The translations under genes and the position numbers were made by a program. From Ophiodon elongatus (taxonomy: Eukaryota; Chordata; Actinopteri; Perciformes; Hexagrammidae), in the NCBI GenBank assembly GCA_016806645.1, contig JACSYO010001636.1:1-64000 (forward strand): a DNA stretch of 64,000 nt. The letters run 5' to 3'. Position 1 is the stretch's first letter, and every line of letters begins with the position of its first letter. The notes below the pieces were generated by a model that was not told where the DNA came from, made no database searches, and saw only the letters and a list, made by a program, of their open reading frames with translations. Below, one piece after another: positions 1 to 13,006 of the stretch.

Positions 1-8
1 TATATATA

Positions 9-69
<61 letters not shown>
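1..69. repeat. (TA)n microsatellite
   Basis: Near-pure TA dinucleotide run at the window edge with one interrupting TTT. It is followed by about 165 bases of ordinary sequence (70-234) in which I see no feature. Confidence 0.95.
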
Positions 70-77
<8 letters not shown>

Positions 78-234
78 GTACATATGATAACAATCGTCAG
101 TAAAAGTTTATTTCACACTGCGGTGGTTAACGTTAAACTGTGTAATTAATCCGCAGTTCACGTGCGTGCCGAACCACGAGGGGTGATCCGTACCGATCAC
201 AGATCCACCGTGGTCCGTTACACGACTAGTATAT

Positions 235-473
235 ATGTATACACATAGCTATGCATGTATATATGTATATCTATGTATGTATATATGTACACACATATCT
301 ATGTATGTTTATCTATGTATGTATATATGTATATCAATGCATGTATATATATATATATATATATCTATGTATGTATATATGTATACACATATCTATGTAT
401 GTATATATGTATATCTATGCATATATATGTATATTTATGTATGTATATATGTATATATTTATATATATGTATG

Positions 474-504
<31 letters not shown>

Positions 505-2660
505 ATATGTACACACATATCTATGTATGTATATATGTATATCTATGCATATATATGTATATATATGTATGTATATATGTACACACATATCTATGTATGT
601 ATAAATGTATATCTATGTATGTATATATGTATATCTATGTATGTATAAATGTATATCTATGTATGTATATATGTATATCTATGTATGTACATATGTATAT
701 CTATGTATGTATATATTTATATATATGTATGTATATATGTGTATATGTATGTATGTATGTATATTCATATCAATGCATGTATATATGCATATCTATGTAT
801 GTATATATGTGTATATGTATGTATATATGTATACACATATCTATGTATGTATATATGTATATTTATGCATGTATATATGTATATCTATGTATGTATATAT
901 ATATATATCTATGTATGTATATATGTATGTATGTATGTATACACATATCTATCCATGTATATATGTATATCAATGCATGTGTATATATATATATATATGT
1001 ATGTATATATGTATACACATATCTATGTATGTATATATGTATATCTATGTATGTATGTATATATGTATATCCATGCATATATATGTATATCTATGTATGT
1101 ATGAATGTATATCTATGTATGTATAAATGTATATCTATGTATGTATATATGTATATCTATGTATGTGTATATATATATATTTGTATGTATGTATATATGT
1201 ATACACATATCTATGTATGTATATGTATATCTATGCATATATATGTATATTTATGTATGTATATATGTATATCTATGTATGTATATATGTATATCTATGT
1301 ATGTATATATGTATACACATATCTATGTATGTATATATGTATATCTATGCATGTATATATGTATATCTATGCATGTATATATATATATATATCTATGTAT
1401 GTATATATGTATACACATATCTATGTATGTATATATGTATATCTATGCATATATATGTATATTTATGTATGTATATATGTATATATTTATATATATGTAT
1501 GTATATATATATATATATATGTATGTATATATGTACACACATATCTATGTATGTATATATGTATATCTATGCATATATATATGTATATATATGTATGTAT
1601 ATATGTACACACATATCTATGTATGTATATATGTATATCTATGCATATATATATGTATATTTATGTATGTATATCTATGTATGTATAAATGTATATCTAT
1701 GTATGTATATATGTATATCTATGTATGTATAAATGTATATCTATGTATGTATATATGTATATCTATGTATGTACATATGTATATCTATGTATGTATATAT
1801 TTATATATATGTATGTATATATGTGTATATGTATGTATGTATGTATATTCATATCAATGCATGTATATATGCATATCTATGTATGTATATATGTGTATAT
1901 GTATGTATATATGTATACACATATCTATGTATGTATATATGTATATTTATGCATGTATATATGTATATCTATGTATGTATATATATATATCTATGTATGT
2001 ATATATGTATGTATGTATGTATACACATATCTATCCATGTATATATGTATATCAATGCATGTGTATATATATATATATATGTATGTATATATGTATACAC
2101 ATATCTATGTATGTATATATGTATATCTATGTATGTATGTATATATGTATATCCATGCATATATATGTATATCTATGTATGTATGAATGTATATCTATGT
2201 ATGTATAAATGTATATCTATGTATGTATATATGTATATCTATGTATGTGTATATATATATATATGTATGTATGTATATATGTATACACATATCTATGTAT
2301 GTATATGTATATCTATGCATATATATGTATATTTATGTATGTATATATGTATATCTATGTATGTATATATGTATATCTATGTATGTATATATGTATACAC
2401 ATATCTATGTATGTATATATGTATATCTATGCATGTATATATGTATATCTATGTATGTATACATGTATATATGTATATCTATGTATGTATATATGTGTAT
2501 ATGTATGTATGTATATTCATATCAATGCATATGTATACACATATCTATGTATGTATATATGTATATCTATGTATGTATATATGTATATCTATGTATGTAT
2601 ATATATATGTATATCTATGTATGTATGTATATAAATGTATATAAATATGTATATGTATGT
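235..2660. repeat. AT-rich tandem array with a ~1.03-1.08 kb higher-order period
   Basis: The basic unit is about 22 bases, built from TATGTATG, TATATATG and TATCTATG words. Above this lies a higher-order structure: a block starting near 345 recurs near 1373. For example, the segment at 602-780 recurs at 1685-1860, and 1105-1190 recurs at 2187-2270. The offset changes from about 1028 to 1084 because of an extra piece of about 56 bases near 1621-1680. TAA and TAG are rare in these words, so long reading frames stay open on several frames at once. Their proteins consist only of M, Y, I, V, C and S words and are not genes. Confidence 0.93.
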
Positions 2661-3278
2661 TTATGTATGGACGTACATGTACATATTAGTATTGAAGTGT
2701 ATAGGAAAAGTATAAATCATCTTCATAGCAGTATAAATCAGTCACTCATCAGAAGATGAGATTATAAATGAAAACTCCCTGTTTGTACGTCATCTTCTGC
2801 TTGTATCAGGCTTGCTCATCAAACAGCAGATCACATTTCTATTGGTGCACTATGAAAGAATTTCTCTTAATGATTATTCCTTCATTATAATGAACAATAA
2901 TTGATCAAAGCAATTATTTAAAGAGCTCATCCCTTAATAATAGGTTGAAATTAATGAGCTAATGATTTATTGATGATGAGATACAACGTGTAACTGCTTC
3001 AAGGAATAATGTGGAACTCATTAGAAAGCGGGGGAATCCAGTAAAAGATATTGAGGTGGAAAGTTGAGATCAAATAAGGATTAAAAACTGAGATAGAATG
3101 TGGGAGAATGCGTAAAAGGTTTGCCCGTGAATTCCTTTGTCAGCTCGCTGTTTAACAGCTCAGATTAACTACACTACCTGAAGTGAATCATATATAATTT
3201 ACTGTGTGACCTTGACGATAAAAGCAATAACAAGGGCGATATATATATATACTGGAGACAGTACGCTTGCAAATGAAC
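2661..3278. other. Gene-free AT-rich stretch
   Basis: No open frame with splice-like borders, no recognisable repeat and no RNA gene seen. Composition is AT-rich with short runs such as TTATTGATGATGAG. Confidence 0.6.
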
Positions 3279-3573
3279 GTGTGTGTGTGTGTGTGTGTGT
3301 GCGTGTGTGTGTGTGTGCGTGTGTGTGAGTGTGTGTGTGTGTGTGCGTGTGTGTGTGAGAGACAGACAGACAGAGACTTGAATGACATGCTACTTCCTGT
3401 CAGCTTTGTCATGTTTGTTCAGTGGCTCAGTGGAAGATTACGGTATGGGGGAAGAATGGTGACGGACTGTCTTCCTTAAAATATATGTGTGTGTCAGTCC
3501 TGTCGTATAAAGAGTGTGTGTGTGTGTGTGTGAGTGTGTGTGTGTGTGTGTGTGAGTGCGTGTGTGAGTGCGT

Positions 3574-3610
<37 letters not shown>

Positions 3611-3712
3611 TGTGAGTGTGTGTGTGAGTGTGTGTGTGAGTGTGTGTGTGAGTGTGTGTGTGAGTGTGTGTGTGAGTGTGTGTGTATGAGTGTGTGAGTG
3701 TATGTGAGTGTG

Positions 3713-3744
<32 letters not shown>

Positions 3745-3827
3745 AGTGTGTGTGTGAGTGAGTGTGTGTGTGTGTGTGAGTGTGTGTGTGTATGTGTATG
3801 AGTGTGTGTGTGTGTGTGTGTGTACGT

Positions 3828-3876
<49 letters not shown>

Positions 3877-3882
3877 TGTGCG
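3279..3882. repeat. (GT)n and TGTGAGTG-variant arrays
   Basis: Two GT arrays (3279-3357 and 3512-3882) are separated by about 150 bases. The second is imperfect, with regularly spaced A interruptions giving TGTGAG units. The minus-strand frame through it codes only Thr-His-Leu repeats and is not a gene. Confidence 0.93.
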
Positions 3883-5209
3883 GTGTCATGTCAACAGCCC
3901 TTGAGGTCTGCTGGTTGCGGCCATCGCTCCACCAGGCAGAGAGTCTGAATAAACTCAGACCCACCCTAAGGAGACACACACACACACACACACACACTCC
4001 CTGGTGCATGCAGAGGGGCCCGTCTGCGTGTGGTCCAGGGTGAGGACACAGGAGAACGTAATGCGTTTTGAGAGACGCTCGGGGGCTGAACCGGAAAGAA
4101 AGGCGAGGCAGTGGCTGGGAAACCACACTCACTTCTTTGGCGTTTTTTTTGGGGAGAAAAGCTGTCCGTTTGGCTCCCTGTCAACGCAGCAGGCTTACAT
4201 GCACCCCAGCGGTCCCATCTCAGGGAGTAAACAGCTGACAGGCACCATGAGTAAGATATTTACTGACCCGCGACTCGTAAGATTGACGTAAGATGACCGT
4301 AAGATTTCTGCAGGAGGGTGCCATGGTTATTCATCAATACCTCAGCACGGGGCAAATATTTTCAGTGTCCTGGTGAGAACCTTTAAAATCCAAATGCTTC
4401 AGAGTCGACTGCCGAACAGAAGCCTTTAGATGCAATGAAAGAAATTAATTTGATCGTTTCTTGCTTTTCAATGTCTCAGATGTCCGAGCTTCTCACCAGA
4501 ACTCAAACACACTGCAATAAAACAAAGATGCTGTTAACTGAAGGAGGGTCTACTTTAAGTAAGTTCAAGCTAGTCACCAAGTTGATTGACTTACATGTAT
4601 TCTTAGAGAATATGAGAAAAGGTGACTGGGTTGTTTTTTGTGAATATGTGTTTAGCACCTTTTCATGACAATTTGAAACTTACATAATAAGCAAGATACA
4701 CGCACCGGTGAAAGGTATGCTGACTTAAATAATGGAGATGTAGAGGAGGGAGGATTGCATGCAAACTGTCTCACATTACGTAGAAAGTATTAAAATGCTA
4801 TTATGATCATGTGGTCATGTTATTAGATATTAATAGAAAAGACAAATTCCTTTTATATGTACACATACTTGGCCAATGAAGCTGATTCAGATTCTGAATT
4901 ATCAGCTTACATAGTATGTGAATGTTGCTCTATTTAATGAAAACCATGCATCTCCAAAATTAATGATTTTGAAGTTTTGAGAAAATCCAGCAGGGGGCGG
5001 GGCTTTAGGGCACTGCCGAGTGAGTTGAGCCTTTACAGGCGGCGGCTCATTGACTGCAGTTCACTGTAGCTGCTGGATGCTGGATATGCTAACGCTACGA
5101 CCAAACTCCTGCTCACTTCCCTGGAGTCAACGACCAAAGAGCAATTCTCGACCACTTCCATGGGCCAAGCAATCGTCTCTCTCTCTACTCTCTTCTCTCT
5201 ACTCCCTAC
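3883..5209. other. Gene-free stretch with a short (CA)n run
   Basis: Contains a CA run at 3973-3998. No convincing exon is seen. From about 4985 on, GC-richer sequence begins that probably belongs to the repeat listed next. Confidence 0.55.
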
Positions 5210-5447
5210 TGTCCATCAGGAGGCGACTCATCTGGCTGCAAAAAGAAGTCAGATTGTCCATGATAGAAGTCTATGGGAAAATGACTCTACTTCTCTCTTG
5301 ATTTATTCCCTCAGTAAACATTGTAAACATGAGTTTATGTCTCAATCTCTAGTTTCAAGTCTTCTTCAATACAGCATGATGTTCATTTAGTAAATTATGG
5401 TCCTTTTAGAGTCAACCAGACCATAAAGCAGGGGATGCTTTAGGGCG
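5210..5447 (+). repeat. Dispersed teleost repeat, copy 1
   Basis: From about 5265 to 5445 the sequence is nearly identical to 41210-41388 in the same orientation. Both contain a word for word ACTTCTCTCTTGATTTATTC stretch and end at CAGGGGATGCTTTAGGGCG. Flanking GC-rich sequence (4985-5760, with GGGCGGGGCTT words) probably belongs to the same insertion but is missing from the other copy. The element class is unknown to me. Confidence 0.75.
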
Positions 5448-5984
5448 GGGCTTACTGTGATTGACAGGTCACACAGAGCCGTACATACAGCGTCTCTGTG
5501 TCACTCCTCCACAGTTCAAATATGGTAACTTCTGCTCACTTCGATGACGTCCACTTCTTATGGACAGTCCATGGTTCCAAATGACCACGCGCTCCGAACG
5601 GCCACGCCCCCCCAACTAACAACAACACCGGAATAGAGCCGTGAATGGCCACGCCTTGAACGGACACTGCGATTGTAGCTTAAATAAAGCCTCTAACAAC
5701 GAATAGGATTATCTAAAATTGCTTCGTCACAAATCAGAAAACGGGGCGGCTATCCTTAGGCAGGAGATGCTTGGTCTCATTGATGTAAAGGAGTGGACAA
5801 AATAATAGAAACACCGCTATAGTATATTCAGTATTTTGCAATACACTTGAACATCAGCACAAACAGCATCCTCCAAAATGACCATACAGTTGAATCGACA
5901 CCTCTCTCCGGCAGAACGCTAACAGTCTGCATGAGCCCACACACCACAGAGAGGCGCTCTAACGGCCAGGTGTTGTCTAACCGA

Positions 5985-6175
5985 CGCTATCTGTTTATCT
6001 ACAGAGTTGTCTTTCCACGTTTTTTTCTGCTAATGAAAAATACTGTATATTTCTCCTGGCTGAGTAGATGCTGATCTTCTCAATACAACCCTTCCACACA
6101 CTGATTCATGACTCTCTGGGACAGAGAATTACTTAGTGAATAAAATACAGTAATTGCACTACATAAAAGTTAAGA
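5985..6175 (+). repeat. Local direct repeat, copy A
   Basis: Resembles 6955-7165 in the same orientation, about 970 bases away. Shared words include CAGAGTTGT, TTCTCCTGGCTGAGTA, CTCAATACAA and GAGAATTACT. It is clearly diverged, so this is an old duplication or two insertions of one element. Confidence 0.7.
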
Positions 6176-6444
6176 CACTGTCACAGGCAGCCAATAGCGT
6201 CCTCCCTCACTCACTCATGCAGGCACACACATTTCCTCCTGGGAGTGATGACAGCATCTCCTCTCCGGCACCCAGCAGCGGCCCTCCTGCTGTGATGCAA
6301 GTAATTAGTGACTTTCCCAAGGTCAGGGCTGGAACAGTCAAACATGAGAAAAGTTTTACAGACGACCAGCCAGTAGATGTTACCGTGGGAGTTTTCAGGG
6401 ATTAGACTGTGATGCTCCACATGTTTCTCCAGCAGAGTTATACA

Positions 6445-6490
6445 ACCCACCCCCCCCACCCCCCCCACCACCCCCACCCATCCCCACCCT
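6445..6490 (-). repeat. C-rich tract, G-quadruplex candidate on the minus strand
   Basis: Several runs of 5-8 C are separated by single A or CA. The minus strand therefore carries at least four runs of three or more G with short loops, which fits the usual G-quadruplex pattern. No gene is close by. Confidence 0.7.
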
Positions 6491-6954
6491 CAGCTCGATT
6501 GACAACTTCCGTCTATCTCTGGCGCTCTGCTTGTATGCACACATCAATCACATCATTATGTGCTGGAGAAGCACTGAGTGGGTGGGGGGCTGACTGTCAC
6601 TCATCTCAAGCTATAAAACAATCCTGTCGTTAAGATGACTGGCTGTTTAGTTATAATTAAACAATATGCTTTAGGCCACCAACTGCATTTACTATTGACC
6701 ATTGAATGCAGCCTAGTGACGGTTGCTGGTTTCCTACCTTCCATATAGCCATTGGTTTTAGTTCATTTGTATATGGAATGAAAAGAAAGCGATCCCATTA
6801 TCCATGCCTCGCTCACTGTGCCTCGGCGAGCCTGTGGAACATCAACATTAACCCTTTCCTACACTGCATGGACGCACCACTTACTGCACTATCATTGGTC
6901 ACCAGCCTTCAACTTCAAATGTGACTGTTTGGAAAGTGCCGTCTAACTTCTCCT

Positions 6955-7165
6955 ATACTATCTATTTATCTGCAGAGTTGTACTGTCCACTATATGAATG
7001 AAGAATACTAGTAGTAGTAGTTCTCCTGGCTGAGTAAAGGGCTAATGTCCTCAATACAAACCCTCCAGACACTTACTAATGACTCACTGGGACCGAGAAT
7101 TACTCAATTGTACCTTAACTTACTGTGAGTACATAATAATTGCCCTTCAGAAAAATATAGGACAA
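6955..7165 (+). repeat. Local direct repeat, copy B
   Basis: Diverged second copy of 5985-6175. It carries a short AGT triplet run (ACTAGTAGTAGTAG) that the first copy lacks. Confidence 0.7.
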
Positions 7166-9834
7166 ATGTAGGAAAAGTGTTCCGTGCTCTTCTTTGCGTA
7201 TTTTCAGTCAGTATATCCTAAGACATGATCTTTTATTTATTTTTAAAATCGACTGTTGCATGAGGAGGCTGGGATTGTGGTGACTATCATGTGTTTGCAT
7301 GTAAGATATGTGCAGTTGTTGAAAGGGTGTGTCACATGGATGCTAATGACTTCAGATAAGTCAGGGACAAAGACTGATAGATTGAATTTAGATTGCTTTG
7401 GTGTGAGTTGCAGAGTGTTGGATAGATTGGTCAGAGAGTCTAAAAATAGGAAATAGGAGCCGTAGTTCCGACATGAAACTGCTCACTACAAGGTCTGTCT
7501 TGAGTAACCGGTCATGATTTATGGGAAGAGCCTTTGGCACCACAAGCCGAGTGCCATCGAGTTCTATTATATTGGAGAGATTTTGAGGTGAACTGTCCCT
7601 TTAAGGCCTCAGTATGCATAAAACAAAGTTTTTGTCAGATGGTCTCACAGCGTTTGAAACCCCTTTTCCATACATCAGAATACCACGATCCAAAATCCTG
7701 CAATCTAACAAGCTACTACTGTACGCTGCAGTAGGCCAGATGTGCAGATGAGTGAACTGAAAGCAGTTTAAACTTCTCTGTCGATTCTTTTTTTTCCTCC
7801 TCCAACAACTGTTCAGGCCACTTTTCATATTGTGCCCTCTCAGGTGCATCACTCTGCGTAGCTACACAGATGGTAAACAAAGAAAAACTCAGTAGACCGT
7901 AGTCCATGATGAGTTTTACGTTGTTACACTGCAGCCTAGAAACAGCAGCAGCAACAGCAGCAGCAACAGCAGCAGCAACAGCAGCAATGCAATGTGCAAC
8001 ATGATAGCCACCTCAACATTACAGTAAGTCAGCCTGTGTATGCATTTCTACTCTCATAATTGTGTTTTGATTTCTCTCCCCTTGTGTTCTGACATAATGC
8101 CAAGGGAATGTTAGGGGCACTTCCATCGTATACGAAGTCAATGGAAAGATGTGAGTAGATATCATTTGCCTGGGACGGTTCAAGTTGAAAATGTTAGATG
8201 TTGAGTAAAAGAATGTATGAACGTTCACATAATTGTGATTGGCCCTCCGCTGCAAATCGTTTTCTTGGGCCCTTGCTCCAAATAGAAACTAACCCTCACG
8301 TGCACATGCATGGACACATCACTCCAGACAATTTCAAGCCAGACGGTACAACGGACTGCGGCTGAAGAGCCATAGTTATCCAGGCTAATTTACAAGCCTG
8401 CCATGGACTCAGCGACCAAATATTATCACAGACATTAGCCTGCTACAGCAGAGCATTTTCAAACAATTACATTCAGAATAGGTATAAACACTTTTGCCTA
8501 AAGGCGTTCCTTTCAAGCATTATGAAACCCTTTATTCACGCTAGACCCACTTGGTGAGGGGTGGCGGGGGAGGGGTGGAAGACATCAGTCTTTTTTATTT
8601 CAGACATGTCTGGTTCCCTATCAGTGTGTGAATACATAAGTGATCCATGTTCCAGCTGTAATGAGACCACGCTAATGTAGCCGTTGTACTCTGACTGCAG
8701 CTCACTTGATGATTCAGTCCTCTGCCCTGAGAGGAAGGCTCAGAGTGGCACGCCGCATGATAAGCTAATGCTTGTTGACAGATGGGTGCATTTGCAGGTC
8801 ATTTTCATTCAACCTCAAGGAGCAGGCCGCGGCTGTCAAAACCATGTATTCTAATTCTGTGCCGCTCCGAGAGCTTACCGACACGATTATTCCATATAAA
8901 GTGGAAATGGCCTCATAAACTCACTTTATTTCAGGGCCCATAAACCCCCTTGCCAGTGGGACTGTGTCTGATGTGCAGCACAGTTAACTTAAGGAGCAGC
9001 CGAATGCACCTTGAACTGTCCCGGTCATCAGCAGAGCAGCCCTGGGCTCACGGACGGGCCGATAAATTTACCCAACGCATCTGGACCTGTCGGCCGCATC
9101 GATCCGCGTGTCCATCACCCGGAGGCTTTGGCTGTGTTCCGTTAGCTCCTGTGCTGTAGTCTAATTGGCTGCTAATGAGGGCTGATAAAACAGTGCTAAC
9201 CTCCGGGCCAGGTTAAAGGCCTTGACCCTGAACGCCCTGTCCGCGTACCTCTCACTTCCTCTTACTGCGACATTCTTGACAGGGATTCGGTCTTGTTCTT
9301 GATCAGTTTCTTGCAATGTATTTAGACATTTTCCATTGGACTTTACAAAAAGCAATAACATAAAGCTTACTCTCAAAGCTACAGGGCGGTAGTTTGTGAG
9401 CACAAATGAGTGCATGCTAATCGCTAAAAGTAATAGGATCAGATCAGGTGTATGTTTTAGGTGGTCCATCTTATGTGGTCTTCAATTATCGGTCTTCAAC
9501 AATTTATTGGCCACTAGGTGCTGGCTCAAAGAAGGTCTCATTTCCAGGTCGTCAAATACTGAAGCTTTGTTACGGCCCTCTGCGATACCGACGCACAAGG
9601 CTGGAGACGGCAGTTTGTGTCCCACGTGAAACCAAAAGTCAAACATGACTTACCTCCATTAACTAATTACGTGGCTGACAAAACTCAACTTACCAACAGC
9701 CATACATCTTACCTTCACTCATGAACAAGACCCCGAGATACTTGAACTGTTTTGCTTTTCGGTTTCCGGCAGAGCCCCATGGCCTCAGATTTGGAGTTTC
9801 TACCTCTCATTACACTTCACACTCGGCTGCAAAT
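7166..9834. other. Gene-free stretch with a CAG/CAA run and a possible regulatory block
   Basis: A compound CAGCAGCAGCAA repeat lies at 7938-7986 and is not inside a supported exon. The block at about 8640-9260 has balanced composition, no recognised repeat and several TAATT, TAATG and GATAAA words. It looks like the kind of sequence that is often conserved non-coding DNA, but that is only a guess from composition. I see no coding exon. Confidence 0.4.
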
Positions 9835-10020
9835 CGCCCCAGTGAATGCTGGAGCTCACGTAACAAACATACTTATTTGAACCCAAACCACTATGTTTTC
9901 CTAAACCTAGCCAAGTAGTTGTGTTTTAAATCCCAACGTTAACCACATGTTTAAAACTGAGCCCATTGTGGATTGTCATAGTTTGCCCCGTAGGGGAACC
10001 CTGCGTGTTAAAAAGTGACG
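9835..10020 (+). repeat. Dispersed teleost repeat (CCTAAACCTA.CCAAGTAGTT family)
   Basis: Contains TTTTCCTAAACCTAGCCAAG, a TTAACC..TTTAAAACTG block and AGTTTGCCCCGT in the same order as the reverse complement of 17940-18130. Two diverged copies in opposite orientation are therefore present in the window. Confidence 0.6.
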
Positions 10021-12208
10021 CCAAGGGGTCCTCACCAAAGGTCTGTATGTGAAGACTTGGGAATGGAACATGTTGGTAAAACAGTGAATGCATAGCCCCC
10101 AACTTCGTTCAAGTCCTTTCCGTAACACTTTCAAGAAGTTAATTTTGCTTGAGTCAAAATGAGTTTTTGCTGGAGTCAATATTTAAAACAAGACGTAGGT
10201 GTCTGTAGTATTGCTATTTTCGGATCAATCCACCCACTCCTACTGTGTCTCAGATAGCTGACGTTGCTTCTGGTGTTCATTCGGTCTCGGGTCCCTGCTG
10301 TTTCAGCAATGGAGTGTTCCCCATAGCTATTGCATGTAATGTCATACACCACTCCAGTCTCAGTCTTTCTACCTTTTTCTTCCTAGTTTTACATCTTTGT
10401 GTTGTTATAATCTTCTAAATTATTTTTCTATGATGGGGATATTTAAACTTTAAAAGGGTTATGTTTGGAGGCTCTAAAACCCATACAGGGTACTAGTCAT
10501 TCGCTCAGCCCACCAAAGTATATTTTCTTGTTTTCTGGTTACATCCCTCTTTTTCAAATTGAGTGTTTGCAAATATACAGTTGGAAAATAAATTGCCAGA
10601 AATGTTCGTCTCAGTTCTCCGGAGCTTTTTAGCATGTTTCAGCCCATTGTTTTGGTTTTCGGGCTTACAATTTTCATGTTTTCTTTTACCATCACTGCTG
10701 TCATCAGTCTAGTTTCCGGGAAGCACGTTGCAGCTTTTTCCTGAAAAAAAGCTCAGATAAACCCAGCTTACACAACATGACCAAAACGTTTTTTGTATCA
10801 AGTTGTAAACATGTTTATTTCTGTTGTGCATTTTAACTCGGGGGTCAATTTCATCAAAGTAACTGAAAGAGACGAATAATAAGTCTGTAGCAGGTGGTCA
10901 CTGTTGTAACTCATGGATTGACGTATTGGAGAAATTAAAGGCTCTGCCCAATGCAAAATTTGTGAATATACATAAGTGGTGCAAAAACTAAAAGTGAAAC
11001 TAGCGCTTTATCCATAAGTGATTGATCCACTAAAATATCCTGCTGTAGTTCCCCTGAGGAAGTTGTTTTAAATAACCTTTAGAGGTGTAACGGCTAAATG
11101 TCAAACTAAAAGGTTTCATTCATACTAGACGAGATACACCAGGATACGTAGGGGTTGGTGTGGGCTGAGTCAGATGCCACAGGCAGTACTCAGGTCCTAG
11201 TGATCATAATTTAAAGATTTATTTTTTATTTTTCACGATCCATTTTGTACAAACACAACTTCTCCAGTCAGACCACTTAGGGTCAACGCTGCTGTAAAGT
11301 TGTAGCACACAAGGGAACTTTCCTGCGCTTTGTTGACGCTGTAGGCTCAGTACAGTAAAAATGCCCTCTCGAGTGCTGTTGTTACAGTGAGCTGAAGCAG
11401 ACTGGGGTCTGAAGGCTCTGCTATCTCGTCCCACCCACCTTCACATTCTTCCCTACGTAAGCCCCTACACAGAATTACTGCACTTTTTGTGATTTATGAG
11501 CAAATTGCGCTGTAGTCTACCTTCTGAATTCACGCTGATCGCTCTTGGGACCAATTCAATTCAGGTTTGGGAGAGAGAAAAAAGCCCTGGCTGCTGCTTT
11601 CCCATTACATGGTAAATCTCCAGAGAATGAGACAGAGGCGTGCGAGTCAGCAGAAACCCAGATCTTCTGGAAGCAGCAATTTATATTCACATAGTTTCTG
11701 TATCATAGAGTAATAAAAAAGCTGATTAGGGGACTTTTTCACTTTTAATTGCCACTTGAATGGGCCTATGTGCCTGAAGGACCTACTGTGCATGTGCCAG
11801 GGTTTTTACGGCCATATGAAGGGGCATGACTTTGGTATTATGGATATATGGAGGGTCTGGGTTTCCCTGTGGAGTAAGAACACAATGGGGAAAATGCAGC
11901 TAAAAGTCAAACCATTTTGTCATAAGCACTGAACCTGATGAAAATTATTCCAAAATTGGATTCCTCTCTGGATTAAATTCCCGGTGCAGAGATAACATCT
12001 AACTTGTAAAACACTAAAGGAATTGTTCGGGATAATCCCATTCTGTCAGATCTTCTCCTGGCCTGGTACGTCACTGATGAGCAGTGCCACATTGATTCTG
12101 CTAGTGATTTTCAATAAAGACAAAACCATTCAGTCCCACAATGTATCTGTGCAGTAATCCACAGGGTTAGTGGCTCATGTCATCATGCTGAATGTTAATG
12201 GGTAATTG
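10021..12208. other. Gene-free stretch
   Basis: No supported exon and no repeat that I can name. The open frames here are short and lack splice-like edges or coding bias. Confidence 0.5.
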
Positions 12209-13006
12209 CGGTATTTTTCAACCCTATTTTCCCATGTTTTTGTATCCAAGTGACTAATGGGGACGACGATTTTTGAAATTGGTCCAGTAATGAGGGAGAG
12301 CAATAAACGGGCTGAAACGTAACCCTTCAGGTCAACTCCTCACAGCCAATGTACGTCCACTAAAGGGGCTTGTGTTTGCCACTGATGGGCTCAGATTGTC
12401 ATTAGTGTGTGTGTCTGACAACATTATGGAAAGAACCCGACAGAGAAATTAAACCTTTTTCTTTACCTTTCGCTCTCTGTCTGTTATCGTGTCGCGTGAC
12501 TTGTTGCCAACAAGACAATGGTGGAAACGTGAGCGAGAGCTGAAAAGAGGAGTGCAGATGGTGTCAGTGTGTTGTGTTGGAATAAAGAAAGTGCATCTTC
12601 GTGTTAACTAAAAGATCTTTCAGAGTCACGGCTGAATGTTTAGCTGATTTTGACAATGTGGATGAGGACTAACCCCGCGAGATTTCAAGAGACTTCTCCT
12701 CGAGCAAAACTGATCGGATCAAGTGAAAGGTAAAGACATTTTTTGTTATTTTTCTGGAAGGTTCTTTCCATAATTTTGTCAGACACTTATAACAACAATC
12801 TGAGCCTGCCAGTGGCAACAACAAGCACTTTTAGTGGACGTACATTGACGATTAGGAATTGACAGGAAGGTTTACATTATAACTAACTAGCAACTGTCGG
12901 TTACAGCGTTCTCCCTTAATGCTGGACATTAGTTAAAAACGGTTGTCCCCATCAGTCACTCAGACATAAAAACATGGGGAAATAGGGTACGGGTTAAAAA
13001 ATACCC
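12209..13006. mobile_element. Nonautonomous DNA transposon with very long inverted ends (copy A)
   Basis: The two ends are inverted copies of each other. The left starts GGTATTTTTCAACCC and the right, read in reverse, GGGTATTTTTTAACCC. Similarity continues inward past CCATGTTTTTG, AGTGACTAATGGGGAC, GTACGTCCACTAAA and CTGACAACATTATGGAAAG, about 270 bases per arm, leaving a core at about 12480-12725. No transposase frame is present. A second copy lies at 30082-30917. The superfamily cannot be decided without a clear target-site duplication. Confidence 0.85.

Noticed and set aside
235..2759. Many long open frames, up to 477 codons, in the AT-rich array
   Set aside because: They are open on several frames of the same DNA at once, use only a handful of residues in a periodic pattern, and follow the tandem repeat exactly.
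3494..4132. 212-codon minus-strand Thr-His frame
   Set aside because: Translation of the GT array; the remainder has no coding features.
7938..7986. CAG/CAA run as a polyglutamine coding segment
   Set aside because: No supported exon surrounds it and the flanking frames close quickly.
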